NCBI RefSeq assembly: GCF_043195135.1
Contig: NZ_JBAFWP010000014.1
DNA length: 64,000 nt
Origin: NCEH01 sp043195135
GTDB lineage: Bacteria; Pseudomonadota; Alphaproteobacteria; Rhizobiales; Xanthobacteraceae
Strand: one strand, 5' to 3'
This document shows positions 16,695-24,992 of this stretch, piece by piece. Each line of letters starts with the position of its first letter. Within the stretch, counting starts at the first letter, position 1. Made by a program: the position numbers and the translations under genes. The notes below the pieces were generated by a model. It was not told the DNA's origin and did not search any database. It saw only the letters and a list, made by a program, of their open reading frames with translations.

Positions 16695-17699
16695 CTACAC
16701 CCAGTCGGGCGGCAGGTCCGGGCGGAAGGAGAGCGGGTGCGGGGCGTCGCGATAGGTGACGCCCGGCAGGATGCACAGCATCTCGAACAGCAGGTTCGCG
16801 CCGATCAGCGCCGTGTTGCCGGTGGTGTCGTAGGGCGGCGACACCTCCACCAGGTCGAAGCCCACGATGTCGAGCCCGTGCAGGCCGCGGATGAGTTCCA
16901 GCGCCTGGGGCAAGGTGAGGCCCGCCGGCTCGATGGTGCCGGTGCCCGGCGCGATGGAGGGATCGAGGCTGTCGATATCGAACGAGATGTAGGTCGGCCG
17001 CCCCATGAAGCGGGTGCGGATCTCGCGCGCCAGATCCGCCAGCGAGCGATGCCAGCAGCGTTCCGCCGGCACCACCCACACGCCGAGGCCGCGCTGCCAG
17101 TCGAAATCATCCGCCGCATAACCCGAGCCGCGCAGGCCGACCTGCACCATGCAGCGGGGATCGACCAGCCCTTCCTCCAGCGCCCGCCGCATGGGCGTGC
17201 CGTGGGCGATGCGCTCGCCGAACATGGTGTCGTTCACGTCCGCATGGGCATCCACATGCACCAGCGCCACCGGCCCGTGGGTCTTGGCCGCCGCGCGCAG
17301 GATCGGCAGCGTCATGGTGTGGTCGCCGCCCAGCGCCATCGGCCGGCAGCCGCTCGCGAAAATGCCGGCGAAATGGGCTTCGATGAGATCCACCGCGCGT
17401 TCCAGGCTGTAGGGATTGGTCGCCACGTCGCCGAGATCGGCGATCGCGAGGCTGTCGAACGGCGCCGCGCGCGTCGCCACGTTGTAGGGCCGCACGAACA
17501 CCGATTCGGTGCGGATCTGGCGCGGCCCGAAGCGCGTGCCAGCGCGGTTCGAGGTGCCCCCATCCAGCGGCACGCCGATGAAGCCGGCATCGAGCTGCGC
17601 CGGATCGGAAATATGCGGCAGCCGCATCATGGTGGCGATGCCGCCGAAGCGGGGCATGTCGTTGCCGCTGAGCGGCATGTGGCGGGGTCGTTCGGTCAT
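16695..17699 (-). CDS. agmatinase/guanidino-acid ureohydrolase family protein
   Basis: 334 residues with all manganese-binding motifs of the arginase/agmatinase fold: GGDHT (residues 124-128), DAHADVND (150-157) and SFDIDSLDPSIAPGTG (239-254). Family members release urea from agmatine, guanidinobutyrate, guanidinopropionate or, in some branches, guanidine; the substrate cannot be fixed by eye. It lies 117 bp upstream of the ssu-type binding protein, same strand. With that importer it could form a use pathway for a guanidino compound, or simply be a neighbour. Confidence 0.85.
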   Translation of the reverse strand: MTERPRHMPLSGNDMPRFGGIATMMRLPHISDPAQLDAGFIGVPLDGGTSNRAGTRFGPRQIRTESVFVRPYNVATRAAPFDSLAIADLGDVATNPYSLERAVDLIEAHFAGIFASGCRPMALGGDHTMTLPILRAAAKTHGPVALVHVDAHADVNDTMFGERIAHGTPMRRALEEGLVDPRCMVQVGLRGSGYAADDFDWQRGLGVWVVPAERCWHRSLADLAREIRTRFMGRPTYISFDIDSLDPSIAPGTGTIEPAGLTLPQALELIRGLHGLDIVGFDLVEVSPPYDTTGNTALIGANLLFEMLCILPGVTYRDAPHPLSFRPDLPPDWV

Positions 17700-17824
17700 G
17701 GGGAATCCGCAAGCAAGACAAGTCTCAGCCTAGGACACCGCGTGCATCGCACCAAGAGCGCGCGGGCGTGCTGGACCCGCAGCCGCCGACGGGCGGCGCG
17801 TCTCCTGACGCGCGCGGCCTCGGC

Positions 17825-18463
17825 TCATCGCATCCAGCCGGGGAAGATCGCGCCGAGCCCGCCGGCGATCATCTCCATGGCGATGGCGGCCAGGACGATG
17901 CCCATCAAACGCTTGGAGATGGAGAGCGCGGTCGGCGTGAGCCGCGCCCCGAGCCAGGGCGTGAGCGCCATCGCGCCGGCGAAAAAGATCAGATAGCCGA
18001 TCAGGCCGAGATAGAAGGCGGCGATGTCGCTCGGCTCGTGCGCGGACTGGGCGAAGATGATGATGGTCGCCATGGCGCCCGGCCCGAGCGCAATCGGCAG
18101 GCCGAGCGGATAGACGCCGGCATTTTCCACCGACTTGAACTGCTCCTGCTCCTGCTCGGCCCCGTGATGGGAGGGATGATCGTCGCCGCTGAGCATCGAG
18201 AGGGCGATCAACAGCACGATCAGCCCGCCGGCGAGGCGAAAATGCGAGACGCTGATCCCGAACAGTCCGAGGAGCGCATGCCCCGCGAGCGCGCAGACCA
18301 GCGCGCCGATGCTCACGGTCGCGATCATGGCGATCAAGGTGCTGCGCCGCGTGGCGGGCGTGGCATCCGCCGTCAGCGCCAGGAAGATCGGCGCGATGCT
18401 GAGCGGACCCATGATGGCAAACAGGGCCGCGAACAATTTCGCGGACAATGAGAAATCGATCAT
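17825..18463 (-). CDS. MarC family integral membrane protein
   Basis: 212 residues with six hydrophobic segments and the MarC start pattern (FAALFAIMGPLSIAPIFLALT) and middle (NAGVYPLGLPIALGPGAMATIIIF). Between segments three and four is a His/Glu-rich cytoplasmic loop (DDHPSHHGAEQEQEQ). The family was once linked to multiple antibiotic resistance, but that role was not upheld; the function is open. It stands alone, preceded by a 600-bp gene-free stretch. Confidence 0.88.
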   Translation of the reverse strand: MIDFSLSAKLFAALFAIMGPLSIAPIFLALTADATPATRRSTLIAMIATVSIGALVCALAGHALLGLFGISVSHFRLAGGLIVLLIALSMLSGDDHPSHHGAEQEQEQFKSVENAGVYPLGLPIALGPGAMATIIIFAQSAHEPSDIAAFYLGLIGYLIFFAGAMALTPWLGARLTPTALSISKRLMGIVLAAIAMEMIAGGLGAIFPGWMR

Positions 18464-19061
18464 TCCAGCGCCCCTTCATCCGTCCCGACCCGTGGGAAAG
18501 GGTGTGCCCGATTTTCCCGCGCTTCGATACCTTTCCCGCAAATTCCCCCGACGATCCGATGCTCCTGTGCCCGCTCCAGCCGGCGGGTCGCAGCCCCTCC
18601 CGCGCGGGCGCCGGCCGGGGGCGACGGCGCGGGCGTTTCTCCCGGCCGCCGGTTCCGTGCCGAAGCACCGTGCCGAAGCACCGTGCCGGGCACCGCGAGG
18701 GCTGATGGTTCCATCATCCGCTCTGCCGACAGATCCGTTCGCCGGCACGAACCTTGCTCCTCCCGACCGGAGGCACCGGCCGCCGCGCCGCCGGTCCCTC
18801 CAATGCCCATCAGATGCGCTTGACTCGCCTGCGACATCATGTTCCAAATTAGTTGACCACTTTGCTAGTCGACTAGCACGCTACGCACTCAGGGAATTCG
18901 CTGGCTTTCAAGCGGGTTACGGCCCACGGGAAGGCGCGGGCGCGCGTCGGCACCGGCGCGAAACCTGGCGCGGCGGTGCGGTGGCTCACGGAAGCAGCGG
19001 CGGCGGGCGGCCGGCGCGGGAGACCGCGCACGGTCGGGCGAAAAGAAGAAGCGAGTAAAAA
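18464..19061. other. gene-free stretch between MarC and GntR genes
   Basis: No open frame here shows a recognisable domain or codon pattern; those present are antisense or GC-driven. The left part (18540-18830) is very GC-rich. A short A+T-rich island at 18840-18880 holds a 14-bp palindrome and a TTGACC (18853-18858), the only promoter-like signals I can see. The GntR start codon (19062) follows about 180 bp later. Confidence 0.6.
18864..18877. promoter_or_regulatory. perfect 14-bp palindrome, candidate GntR-family operator
   Basis: GCTAGTC-GACTAGC is fully symmetric. Its core TAGTCGAC (18866) is repeated as TAGTTGAC 16 bp upstream (18850). Two similar sites about one and a half helical turns apart ahead of an FCD-type GntR gene fit a self-regulating operator. 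The distance to the start codon (185 bp) is long, which weakens the case. Confidence 0.4.
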
Positions 19062-19736
19062 ATGCTCAATATCGACGAGGCGAATGCCGCATTCGTGACC
19101 TATCGCGAGATCAAGAGGCGCATCGTGGATCTGTATTACGGCGTCGGCGAGCGACTGTCCGAGGCCCGCCTTGCGGAAGAGCTGGGGGTCGGCCGCTCGC
19201 CCATCCGCACCGCTCTGTCGCGCCTGAAGTCGGAGGGGTGGATCGCCATTTCCCCGCAGAGCGGCACCTATATCAAGGCGCTCACCCCGCGCGAGATCCG
19301 CGAAGTGACCGAGCTGCGCATGCTGCTGGAGATGCATGCCGCCGGCGCGGCGGCGACCCGCATGTCGGCGCCCATGCTCAAGACCCTGCGGGCCGATTTC
19401 CGCGCCAAGGCGCCGCGCATCGCCAAGGGCGACGCCGATGCCTTCATCGCCCTCGACAATCGCCTGCATGCCGCCATCTACGATGCCGCCGACAATTCCC
19501 TGGTGCGCCAGACGCTGCTGGACCTGCGCGACAAGGTGCAATGGATCCGCCGGGTGTGCGCGGTCTCCCAGGAGCGCGTGCAGGACGGCTTCGCGGAGCT
19601 GGAAGGCATCCTCGCGGCGCTCGAACGGCGCGACGCGGACTGCGCGGCCAAAGCCATGCGCGACCATGTGAAGAGCGCCGCCGCCTTCTGCGAGCGCCTC
19701 GAGGACATCGCCGCCCTCAATCCGCGGACGCCCTGA
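19062..19736 (+). CDS. GntR-family transcriptional regulator, FCD subfamily
   Basis: 224 residues. The winged helix-turn-helix is at about residues 10-75 (LSEARLAEELGVGRSPIRTALSR, SGTYIKALT). The all-helical FCD effector domain covers residues 85-215 (ELRMLLEMHAAGAAATR, DNRLHAAIYDAADN with an Asp/His pattern that often binds a metal). It is upstream of and parallel to an SsuABC-type importer and monooxygenase operon, so it is the likely regulator of that operon. Confidence 0.88.
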   Translation: MLNIDEANAAFVTYREIKRRIVDLYYGVGERLSEARLAEELGVGRSPIRTALSRLKSEGWIAISPQSGTYIKALTPREIREVTELRMLLEMHAAGAAATRMSAPMLKTLRADFRAKAPRIAKGDADAFIALDNRLHAAIYDAADNSLVRQTLLDLRDKVQWIRRVCAVSQERVQDGFAELEGILAALERRDADCAAKAMRDHVKSAAAFCERLEDIAALNPRTP

Positions 19737-19850
19737 CGGCGGCGCCCGCCCTCCCTTCACCGCATCCCCGGCCAGGAGCGCGTTTCTTAAGTCGTTTCAG
19801 AGTTCGTCCGAGAATTGCGCACAAGCGCGACCGGACATCCAGAGGAGAAC

Positions 19851-20687
19851 ATGAGCATTATGGCAGCCATTGCGGGTGCAACACCCTTTATTGTCAACAC
19901 GCAGGGGCAAAAGCCGCTTTCCCCGGCTGTCGTCACGCTCAATGACGTGACGAAGGTCTATGAAACCGCGTCCGGCGGCACGGTGCATGCCCTGAGCAAG
20001 ATCAACCTTGCGATCCGCGGCGCGGAATTCGTCTCGGTCATCGGGGCGTCGGGCTGCGGCAAGACCACCTTGCTGCGCATCATCGGCGGGCTCGAAGACG
20101 GGTTCGGCGGCGAGCTGGTGCTCTCCGGGCGCAAGGGCGGCGGCCCGAGCAAGGACGTGGGCATCGTGTTCCAGGACGCGAACCTGCTGCCCTGGCGCAC
20201 CATTCTCCAGAACGTGCTTCTCCCGGCGCAGGTGCTGCGCCTGGACAAGCAGGCTTCGCTCGCCCGCGCCCACGAGCTGATCGAGCTGGTCGGCCTCAAG
20301 GGGTTCGAGGACAAGTATCCGTTCGAGCTGTCGGGCGGCATGCGCCAGCGCATCTCGATCGCCCGCGCGCTGATCCACGACCCGTCCGTTCTGCTCATGG
20401 ACGAGCCGTTCGGCGCGCTCGATGCGCTGACGCGCGAGGTGATGAACGCGGAAGTGCTGAAGATCTGGGACGCCACCAAGAAGACCGTGTTCATGATCAC
20501 CCATTCCATCACCGAAGCGGTGTTCATGAGCGACCGGGTGATCGTCATGTCGCCGCGCCCGGGACGGGTGATCGCGGAAGTGGACATCGCCCTGCCCCGG
20601 CCCCGGCACATCGGCATGCTGAGCGAGGAAAAGTTCGGCGCCTACACCGGAAAGCTGCGCCGCCTGCTGGACGTCGGCGCCGACTAG
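19851..20687 (+). CDS. ABC transporter ATP-binding protein, SsuB/TauB type
   Basis: 278 residues. Walker A GASGCGKT is at residues 65-72, the Q-loop VFQDANLLPWRTI, the signature LSGGMRQRISIARAL, Walker B LLMDEPFGALDAL and the H-loop MITHSITEAVF. I chose ATG 19851 because AGAGGAG lies 4-5 bases upstream; an earlier in-frame start has no such site. It is the first gene of importer 2 (ATPase, permease, binding protein), followed by a monooxygenase and flavin reductase. Confidence 0.9.
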   Translation: MSIMAAIAGATPFIVNTQGQKPLSPAVVTLNDVTKVYETASGGTVHALSKINLAIRGAEFVSVIGASGCGKTTLLRIIGGLEDGFGGELVLSGRKGGGPSKDVGIVFQDANLLPWRTILQNVLLPAQVLRLDKQASLARAHELIELVGLKGFEDKYPFELSGGMRQRISIARALIHDPSVLLMDEPFGALDALTREVMNAEVLKIWDATKKTVFMITHSITEAVFMSDRVIVMSPRPGRVIAEVDIALPRPRHIGMLSEEKFGAYTGKLRRLLDVGAD

Positions 20688-20768
20688 GTCGCTCCCGCCC
20701 CGCATCGCCCTGTTCCGCGTTCCGTGCCTCGCGCCTCCTGGCGCCACCCGAACCTGTGAGAAATCGCC

Positions 20769-21599
20769 ATGTCCATCGACGCTACGGCTGCGGCCGAAAT
20801 CCTCGCCTCGCGCAAGCGCGAGCGCCTGCGGTGGCTCTCCGTTTCCAGCACCGATTCCCTGATCTCGCTCGGCGGCTTCGTGATGCTGGCGCTGATCTGG
20901 GAACTGGCGGTGGATCTGTTCAAGATCCCCGACTTCATCCTGCCGGCGCCCTCGGCCATCGCGCTTTCACTGTATAACGGGTTCGCCTCCGGCCTGTTCG
21001 TCTATAATTTCTTCGTCACGGCCTTCCAGACCATTGCCGGCTTCCTGCTGGCGGCGGTGGTCGGCACGGCCGTCGGCGCCGTGGTGGCGCAGTTCCGCAT
21101 CGTCGAGCGCATCGTCTATCCCTGGCTGGTGGCGTTGCAGACCCTGCCGAAGATCGCGATCGCGCCGCTGATCATCATCTGGGCCGGCTACGGCATCGGC
21201 TCCAAGGTGATCATCGTTGCGCTGGTGGCCATCTTCCCGGTGCTGGTGAACATCATCATGGGGCTGAAATCCTGCGACCAGGGCAAGCTCGACCTCATGC
21301 GCTCGCTCGGCGCGGGGCGCTGGGAAACCTTCCGCACGGTGCGCCTGCCGAACGCTCTGCCCTTCATTTTCGCCGGGCTGAACGTCGCCATCGTGCTCGC
21401 CATCCTGGGGTCGATCGTGGGCGAGTTCGTGGGCTCGAAGGCCGGGCTCGGCAACCTCATCCTGGAAGCGAATTTCCAGTTCGACGTGGCCCGCATCTTC
21501 GCGGTGCTGGTGGTGCTCGGCGTGTTCGGCGTCGTGCTCAGCCTGATCATGCGCATGGCCCAGAGCCACTTCCTGTTTTGGAACAAGTCGCTCAGCTGA
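20769..21599 (+). CDS. ABC transporter permease, SsuC/TauC type
   Basis: 276 residues with about six membrane segments. The binding-protein-dependent permease motif is seen (CDQGKLDLMRSLGAGRWETFRTVRLPNALPFIFAGL). It pairs with the ATPase 81 bp upstream and the binding protein 50 bp downstream. Length is normal for SsuC, unlike the extended permease at 14315. Confidence 0.9.
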   Translation: MSIDATAAAEILASRKRERLRWLSVSSTDSLISLGGFVMLALIWELAVDLFKIPDFILPAPSAIALSLYNGFASGLFVYNFFVTAFQTIAGFLLAAVVGTAVGAVVAQFRIVERIVYPWLVALQTLPKIAIAPLIIIWAGYGIGSKVIIVALVAIFPVLVNIIMGLKSCDQGKLDLMRSLGAGRWETFRTVRLPNALPFIFAGLNVAIVLAILGSIVGEFVGSKAGLGNLILEANFQFDVARIFAVLVVLGVFGVVLSLIMRMAQSHFLFWNKSLS

Positions 21600-21649
21600 A
21601 GGCGACGCAAATACCGAAAACCTAAAGCAACCAGAGGCGGAGTTTAATA

Positions 21650-22714
21650 ATGCGAAGCATTCGTTTGGGTTTATTTGCGCTGGGCACGGCACTCGCCCTC
21701 GCCGGCACGGCGGGTGGCGCCGGCGCGGCGGAGAAGGTGGTCTATGCGGTGACCACCTCCAACATCTCGGTCGGCCACGCCGCCCAGTCCTCGATCCCGC
21801 TCGCGGCGGAGTTCTGGAAGCAGGAAGGCCTCGATGTGGAGGTGATCGGCCTGTCCGGCGCCACCGCCGGCGTGCAGCAGGTGGCCAGCGGCCAGGTGGA
21901 TTTCGCCACCGTCGGCGGCGATGCGCTGCTGATCGCGCGCTCCAAGGGCATCAAGGTGAAGGCGGTCTATACGTACGCCCGCAAGTCGATCTATCGCATC
22001 GTGGTGCCGGCCGACAGCCCGATCAAGAGCGTCGCCGACCTGAAGGGCAAGACGCTGGGCGTGCCCGACATGTCGGCCGGCTCGGTGCCGTTCGCCCGCG
22101 CCGCGCTCTCCTCAGCCGGCATCGACCCGCAGACCGGCGTGAAATGGCTTTCGGTCGGCATCGGCGGCCAGGCGGCCAACGCCTTCCGCCAGAACGTGAT
22201 CGACGCCTGGGCATCGTGGGATACGGTGATCGCGGCGCTGGAGAACAACGGCTTCAAGTTCCGCTACATCGATCCGCCGTGGATCGACGAGGTGCTGGGC
22301 AACGTCATCATCGCCCGCGAGGAGACCATCGAGAAGAAGCCCGAGCTGGTGGTGAAGGTCGCCCGCGGCATCGCCGAAGCCTCGGTCTACGGCCTCACCA
22401 ATCCCGACGCGGCGCTGCGCAACCATTGGAAAATGTATCCCGAGACCAAGCCGCAGACGGTGAATGACGACACCTTCAAGCAGGCCCGCCGCATCTTCGA
22501 TTCCCGCTTCGATCTCACCAAGCTGGAGCCGGGCGTGAAATGGGGCGAGAACGTCCCGGCCCAGTGGACGCGCATGGCCGACATCTCCATCGAGGAAGGC
22601 CTGATCCCCAAGGGGTTCGACGTCTCCTCCGCCTACACCAACCAGTTCATCCCCCAGATCAACGACTTCGACGCGAAGAAGATCGAGGCGATGGCGAAGG
22701 CCTCCACCTGGTGA
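21650..22714 (+). CDS. ABC transporter substrate-binding protein, SsuA/NMT1 type
   Basis: 354 residues. A standard Sec signal peptide ends near residue 26 (AGGAGAAEKV). The mature part has the NitT/TauT pattern: EFWKQEGLDVEVIGLSGATAGVQQVASGQVDFATVGGDALL and LKGKTLGVPDMSAGSVPFAR. A GGCGGAG ribosome site precedes ATG 21650. It delivers an unknown organic (possibly sulfonated or amine-bearing) ligand to the permease. Confidence 0.88.
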   Translation: MRSIRLGLFALGTALALAGTAGGAGAAEKVVYAVTTSNISVGHAAQSSIPLAAEFWKQEGLDVEVIGLSGATAGVQQVASGQVDFATVGGDALLIARSKGIKVKAVYTYARKSIYRIVVPADSPIKSVADLKGKTLGVPDMSAGSVPFARAALSSAGIDPQTGVKWLSVGIGGQAANAFRQNVIDAWASWDTVIAALENNGFKFRYIDPPWIDEVLGNVIIAREETIEKKPELVVKVARGIAEASVYGLTNPDAALRNHWKMYPETKPQTVNDDTFKQARRIFDSRFDLTKLEPGVKWGENVPAQWTRMADISIEEGLIPKGFDVSSAYTNQFIPQINDFDAKKIEAMAKASTW

Positions 22715-22814
22715 GGATGCGCTGACCAGCGCGCCACGTGATCTGTCCGTTTCACCCTTCCCTTCACAATAAAAGCCGTGCCGCGCCCCGGCGTTGCACA
22801 AGGAGAACAAGAAA

Positions 22815-24158
22815 ATGACCGAACGACGCAAAGATCAGATGAGGCTGGGTGGCTTCTTCCATCCCACGGGCAATCACGTGGCCGCGTGGCTCGATTCCGG
22901 CGCGCAGATCGATGCCGGCACCAATTTCGACCATTACGTGCGGCTCGCCCAGACCGCCGAGAAGGCCAAGTTCGACCTGATCTTCCTCGCCGATGCCATC
23001 GCCACCCGCGACGGCAACCTTCAGGCGCTCTCGCGCTGGCCGCAATACATGGCCTATTTCGATCCGGTGACGCTGCTCTCCGCGATTTCGGCCGTCACCA
23101 AGCATATCGGGCTGGTGGCCACCGCCACCACCTCGTTCAACGAACCCTACAGCCTCGCCCGCAAATATGCCTCGCTCGACCATATCAGCCACGGCCGCGC
23201 GGGCTGGAACGTGGTGACCTCCTCCAACCCGTCGGAAGCCTATAATTTCGGCCGCGACGCCCATTACGGCCATAACGAGCGCTACGAGCGGGCCGAGGAA
23301 TTCGTCAAGGTCGTGAAGGGCTTGTGGGACAGCTGGGAGGATGATGCGTTCCTGCGCGACCGCGCCACCGCCCGCTATTTCGACCCCGCCAAGCTGCATT
23401 ACCTCAACCACAAGGACAAGCACTTCCAGGTGCGCGGGCCGCTGAACGTCGCCCGCCCGCCGCAGGGCTATCCGGTGATCTTCCAGGCCAGCGCCTCCGA
23501 CACCGGCAAGGAACTGGCGGCGCAGATCGCGGAAGTCATCTTCACCCCGCTCCACGACCTGGAGCAGGCGCAGAAATTCTATCGCGAGCTGAAGGACCAC
23601 GCGGCGAAATACGGCCGCGGCGAGGATGAGATCGTCGTCATGCCCGGCCTCAACGTGGTGGTCGCCGCGACCGAGAAGGAGGCGGACGAGAAGATCCGCT
23701 ATCTCCAGAGCCTGATCCACCCCGATGTGGGCAAGGAGCTGCTCTCGGCCGCGCTGGGCGGCATCGATCTCAGCCAGTGCGACGTGGAAGAGCCCCTGCC
23801 CGCCCATCTCGTCGCCGAGGAGCTGGGCCGCTCCAATTCGCGCGTCTCCTACATGCTCAAGGGCAATCCCACCCTGCGCCAGATGTACGAGCAGTTCGGC
23901 ACCGGGCGCGGCCAGCGCACGGTGAAGGGGACGCCTTCCAGCATCGTCGACCAGATGGAGAACTGGTTCCTCAATCGCGGCGTGGACGGCTTCCTCATCC
24001 AGCCGCCCATCCTGCCGGCCGGGCTCGACGAATTCTGCGAGCACATCATCCCGGAATTGCAGAACCGGGGCCTGTTCCGCACCGAATATACCGGCAGCAC
24101 GCTGCGGGAAAATCTCGGCCTGCGGCGTCCCGCCAGCATGTATGCGAAGGCGGGCTGA
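22815..24158 (+). CDS. NtaA/SnaA/DszA-family flavin-dependent monooxygenase
   Basis: 447 residues from ATG 22815, which has AGGAGAA 8 bases upstream; an in-frame ATG at 22794 would put the ribosome site inside the gene. Family marks: AEKAKFDLIFLADAIATRDG, GRAGWNVVTSSNPSEAYNFG, YERAEEFVKVVKGLWDSWEDDAF, YPVIFQASASDTGKELAAQI. It needs reduced FMN, most likely from the reductase 59 bp downstream. With importer 2 it makes a complete uptake and C-S or C-N cleavage unit. Confidence 0.88.
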   Translation: MTERRKDQMRLGGFFHPTGNHVAAWLDSGAQIDAGTNFDHYVRLAQTAEKAKFDLIFLADAIATRDGNLQALSRWPQYMAYFDPVTLLSAISAVTKHIGLVATATTSFNEPYSLARKYASLDHISHGRAGWNVVTSSNPSEAYNFGRDAHYGHNERYERAEEFVKVVKGLWDSWEDDAFLRDRATARYFDPAKLHYLNHKDKHFQVRGPLNVARPPQGYPVIFQASASDTGKELAAQIAEVIFTPLHDLEQAQKFYRELKDHAAKYGRGEDEIVVMPGLNVVVAATEKEADEKIRYLQSLIHPDVGKELLSAALGGIDLSQCDVEEPLPAHLVAEELGRSNSRVSYMLKGNPTLRQMYEQFGTGRGQRTVKGTPSSIVDQMENWFLNRGVDGFLIQPPILPAGLDEFCEHIIPELQNRGLFRTEYTGSTLRENLGLRRPASMYAKAG

Positions 24159-24216
24159 GGCGCATCGACGCCGGCGCCGCCGCTCGCCCGGCGGCGCCCC
24201 AAGGGAGGAAGAAGAC

Positions 24217-24756
24217 ATGAGCGTGCATGCGGCCTTTGAATGCGATCCCGCCCGCGAGCCCCAGGAATTCCGCCGCTGCCTCGGCCAGTTCGCCACCGGC
24301 GTCACGGTGGTGACGGCCAATGTGGGCGGCGAACTAGTGGGGCTGACGGTGAATTCCTTCGCCTCGGTCTCGCTGAACCCGCCGCTGATCCTGTGGTCCA
24401 TCGACCAGGCGTCGAAGAGCTATCCCAAGTTCAGCATCGCGGAGAATTTCACCATCAACGTGCTGGCGCACGACCAGATCGCCCTGTCGCGCCATTTCGG
24501 CCGGTCCGGGCCGGACAAGTTCCAGGACATCGGCTGGAGCGCCGGAGAAACCGGGGCGCCGGTGCTCGACAATGTCGCCGCCTTCTTCGAATGCCGCCGC
24601 GAAGCCGAGCATCGCGGCGGCGACCATCTCATCCTCATCGGCCGGGTGCGGCGCGCGGTGCATTTCGAGCGCGGCACGCTGCTGTTCGCCCAGGGGCGCT
24701 ATCGCATCGCCACCGACCATCCCGCCGAAGCGAGCGCGGTGCGCGCCGCCTCCTGA
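24217..24756 (+). CDS. flavin reductase (FMN_red-like) for a two-component monooxygenase
   Basis: 179 residues of the flavin-reductase-like fold. The start is FRRCLGQFATGVTVVTA, then GLTVNSFASVSLNPPLILWSI around the flavin phosphate, INVLAHDQ, and GGDHLILIGRV with the conserved His. Such enzymes use NAD(P)H to reduce free FMN or FAD, which the partner monooxygenase takes up. ATG 24217 has GGGAGG upstream. It follows the monooxygenase at 22815 directly and may also serve the one at 9055, which has no reductase next to it. Confidence 0.9.
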   Translation: MSVHAAFECDPAREPQEFRRCLGQFATGVTVVTANVGGELVGLTVNSFASVSLNPPLILWSIDQASKSYPKFSIAENFTINVLAHDQIALSRHFGRSGPDKFQDIGWSAGETGAPVLDNVAAFFECRREAEHRGGDHLILIGRVRRAVHFERGTLLFAQGRYRIATDHPAEASAVRAAS

Positions 24757-24839
24757 TCCACCCCTGCGAGGATCGCGCCGGGGCGGATCGACGGTCGCGG
24801 CCTGTGCCCATGGCCGGAGACATCGTCTGCGGGTGAGAC

Positions 24840-24870
24840 CGTCATGCACGGGCTTGACCCGGCCATGACG
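24840..24870. repeat. 31-bp imperfect palindrome, REP-like
   Basis: Outer arms CGTCATG / CATGACG and inner arms CGGG / CCCG around CTTGA. Elements built on such CGTCATGGCCGGGCTTGACCC-like words are widespread in alphaproteobacterial intergenic regions. It lies after the flavin reductase gene and may form a stabilising hairpin. Confidence 0.5.
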
Positions 24871-24958
24871 AGCGAAGGACGCAGGCAAGGGGCACGCCTG
24901 CTTTCGGCCGCGCCGTTCCTGCGCATGCTCCAACTCATTGCATGATCGCGTTTTCTTT

Positions 24959-24983
24959 GCGCGAAGCGGTGGCCGCTTCGCGC
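24959..24983. repeat. intergenic hairpin repeat of Rhizobiales type
   Basis: Arms of 11 bases (GCGCGAAGCGG and its complement) with a 3-base loop, flanked by GCATGATCGCGTTTTCTTT on the left and GAAAATGCC on the right. The outline resembles the repeated GCATGAT...TTTTCGG-type palindromic elements of Rhizobiales genomes. It ends 10 bp before the TauE-like gene on the other strand. Confidence 0.5.
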
Positions 24984-24992
24984 GAAAATGCC

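Noticed and set aside
17825..18463. MarC as an antibiotic-resistance determinant
   Set aside because: The family name is historical; resistance is not an established function.
18309..19058. A + strand frame spanning the gap before the GntR gene
   Set aside because: It begins opposite MarC and has no domain, ribosome site or codon pattern of its own.
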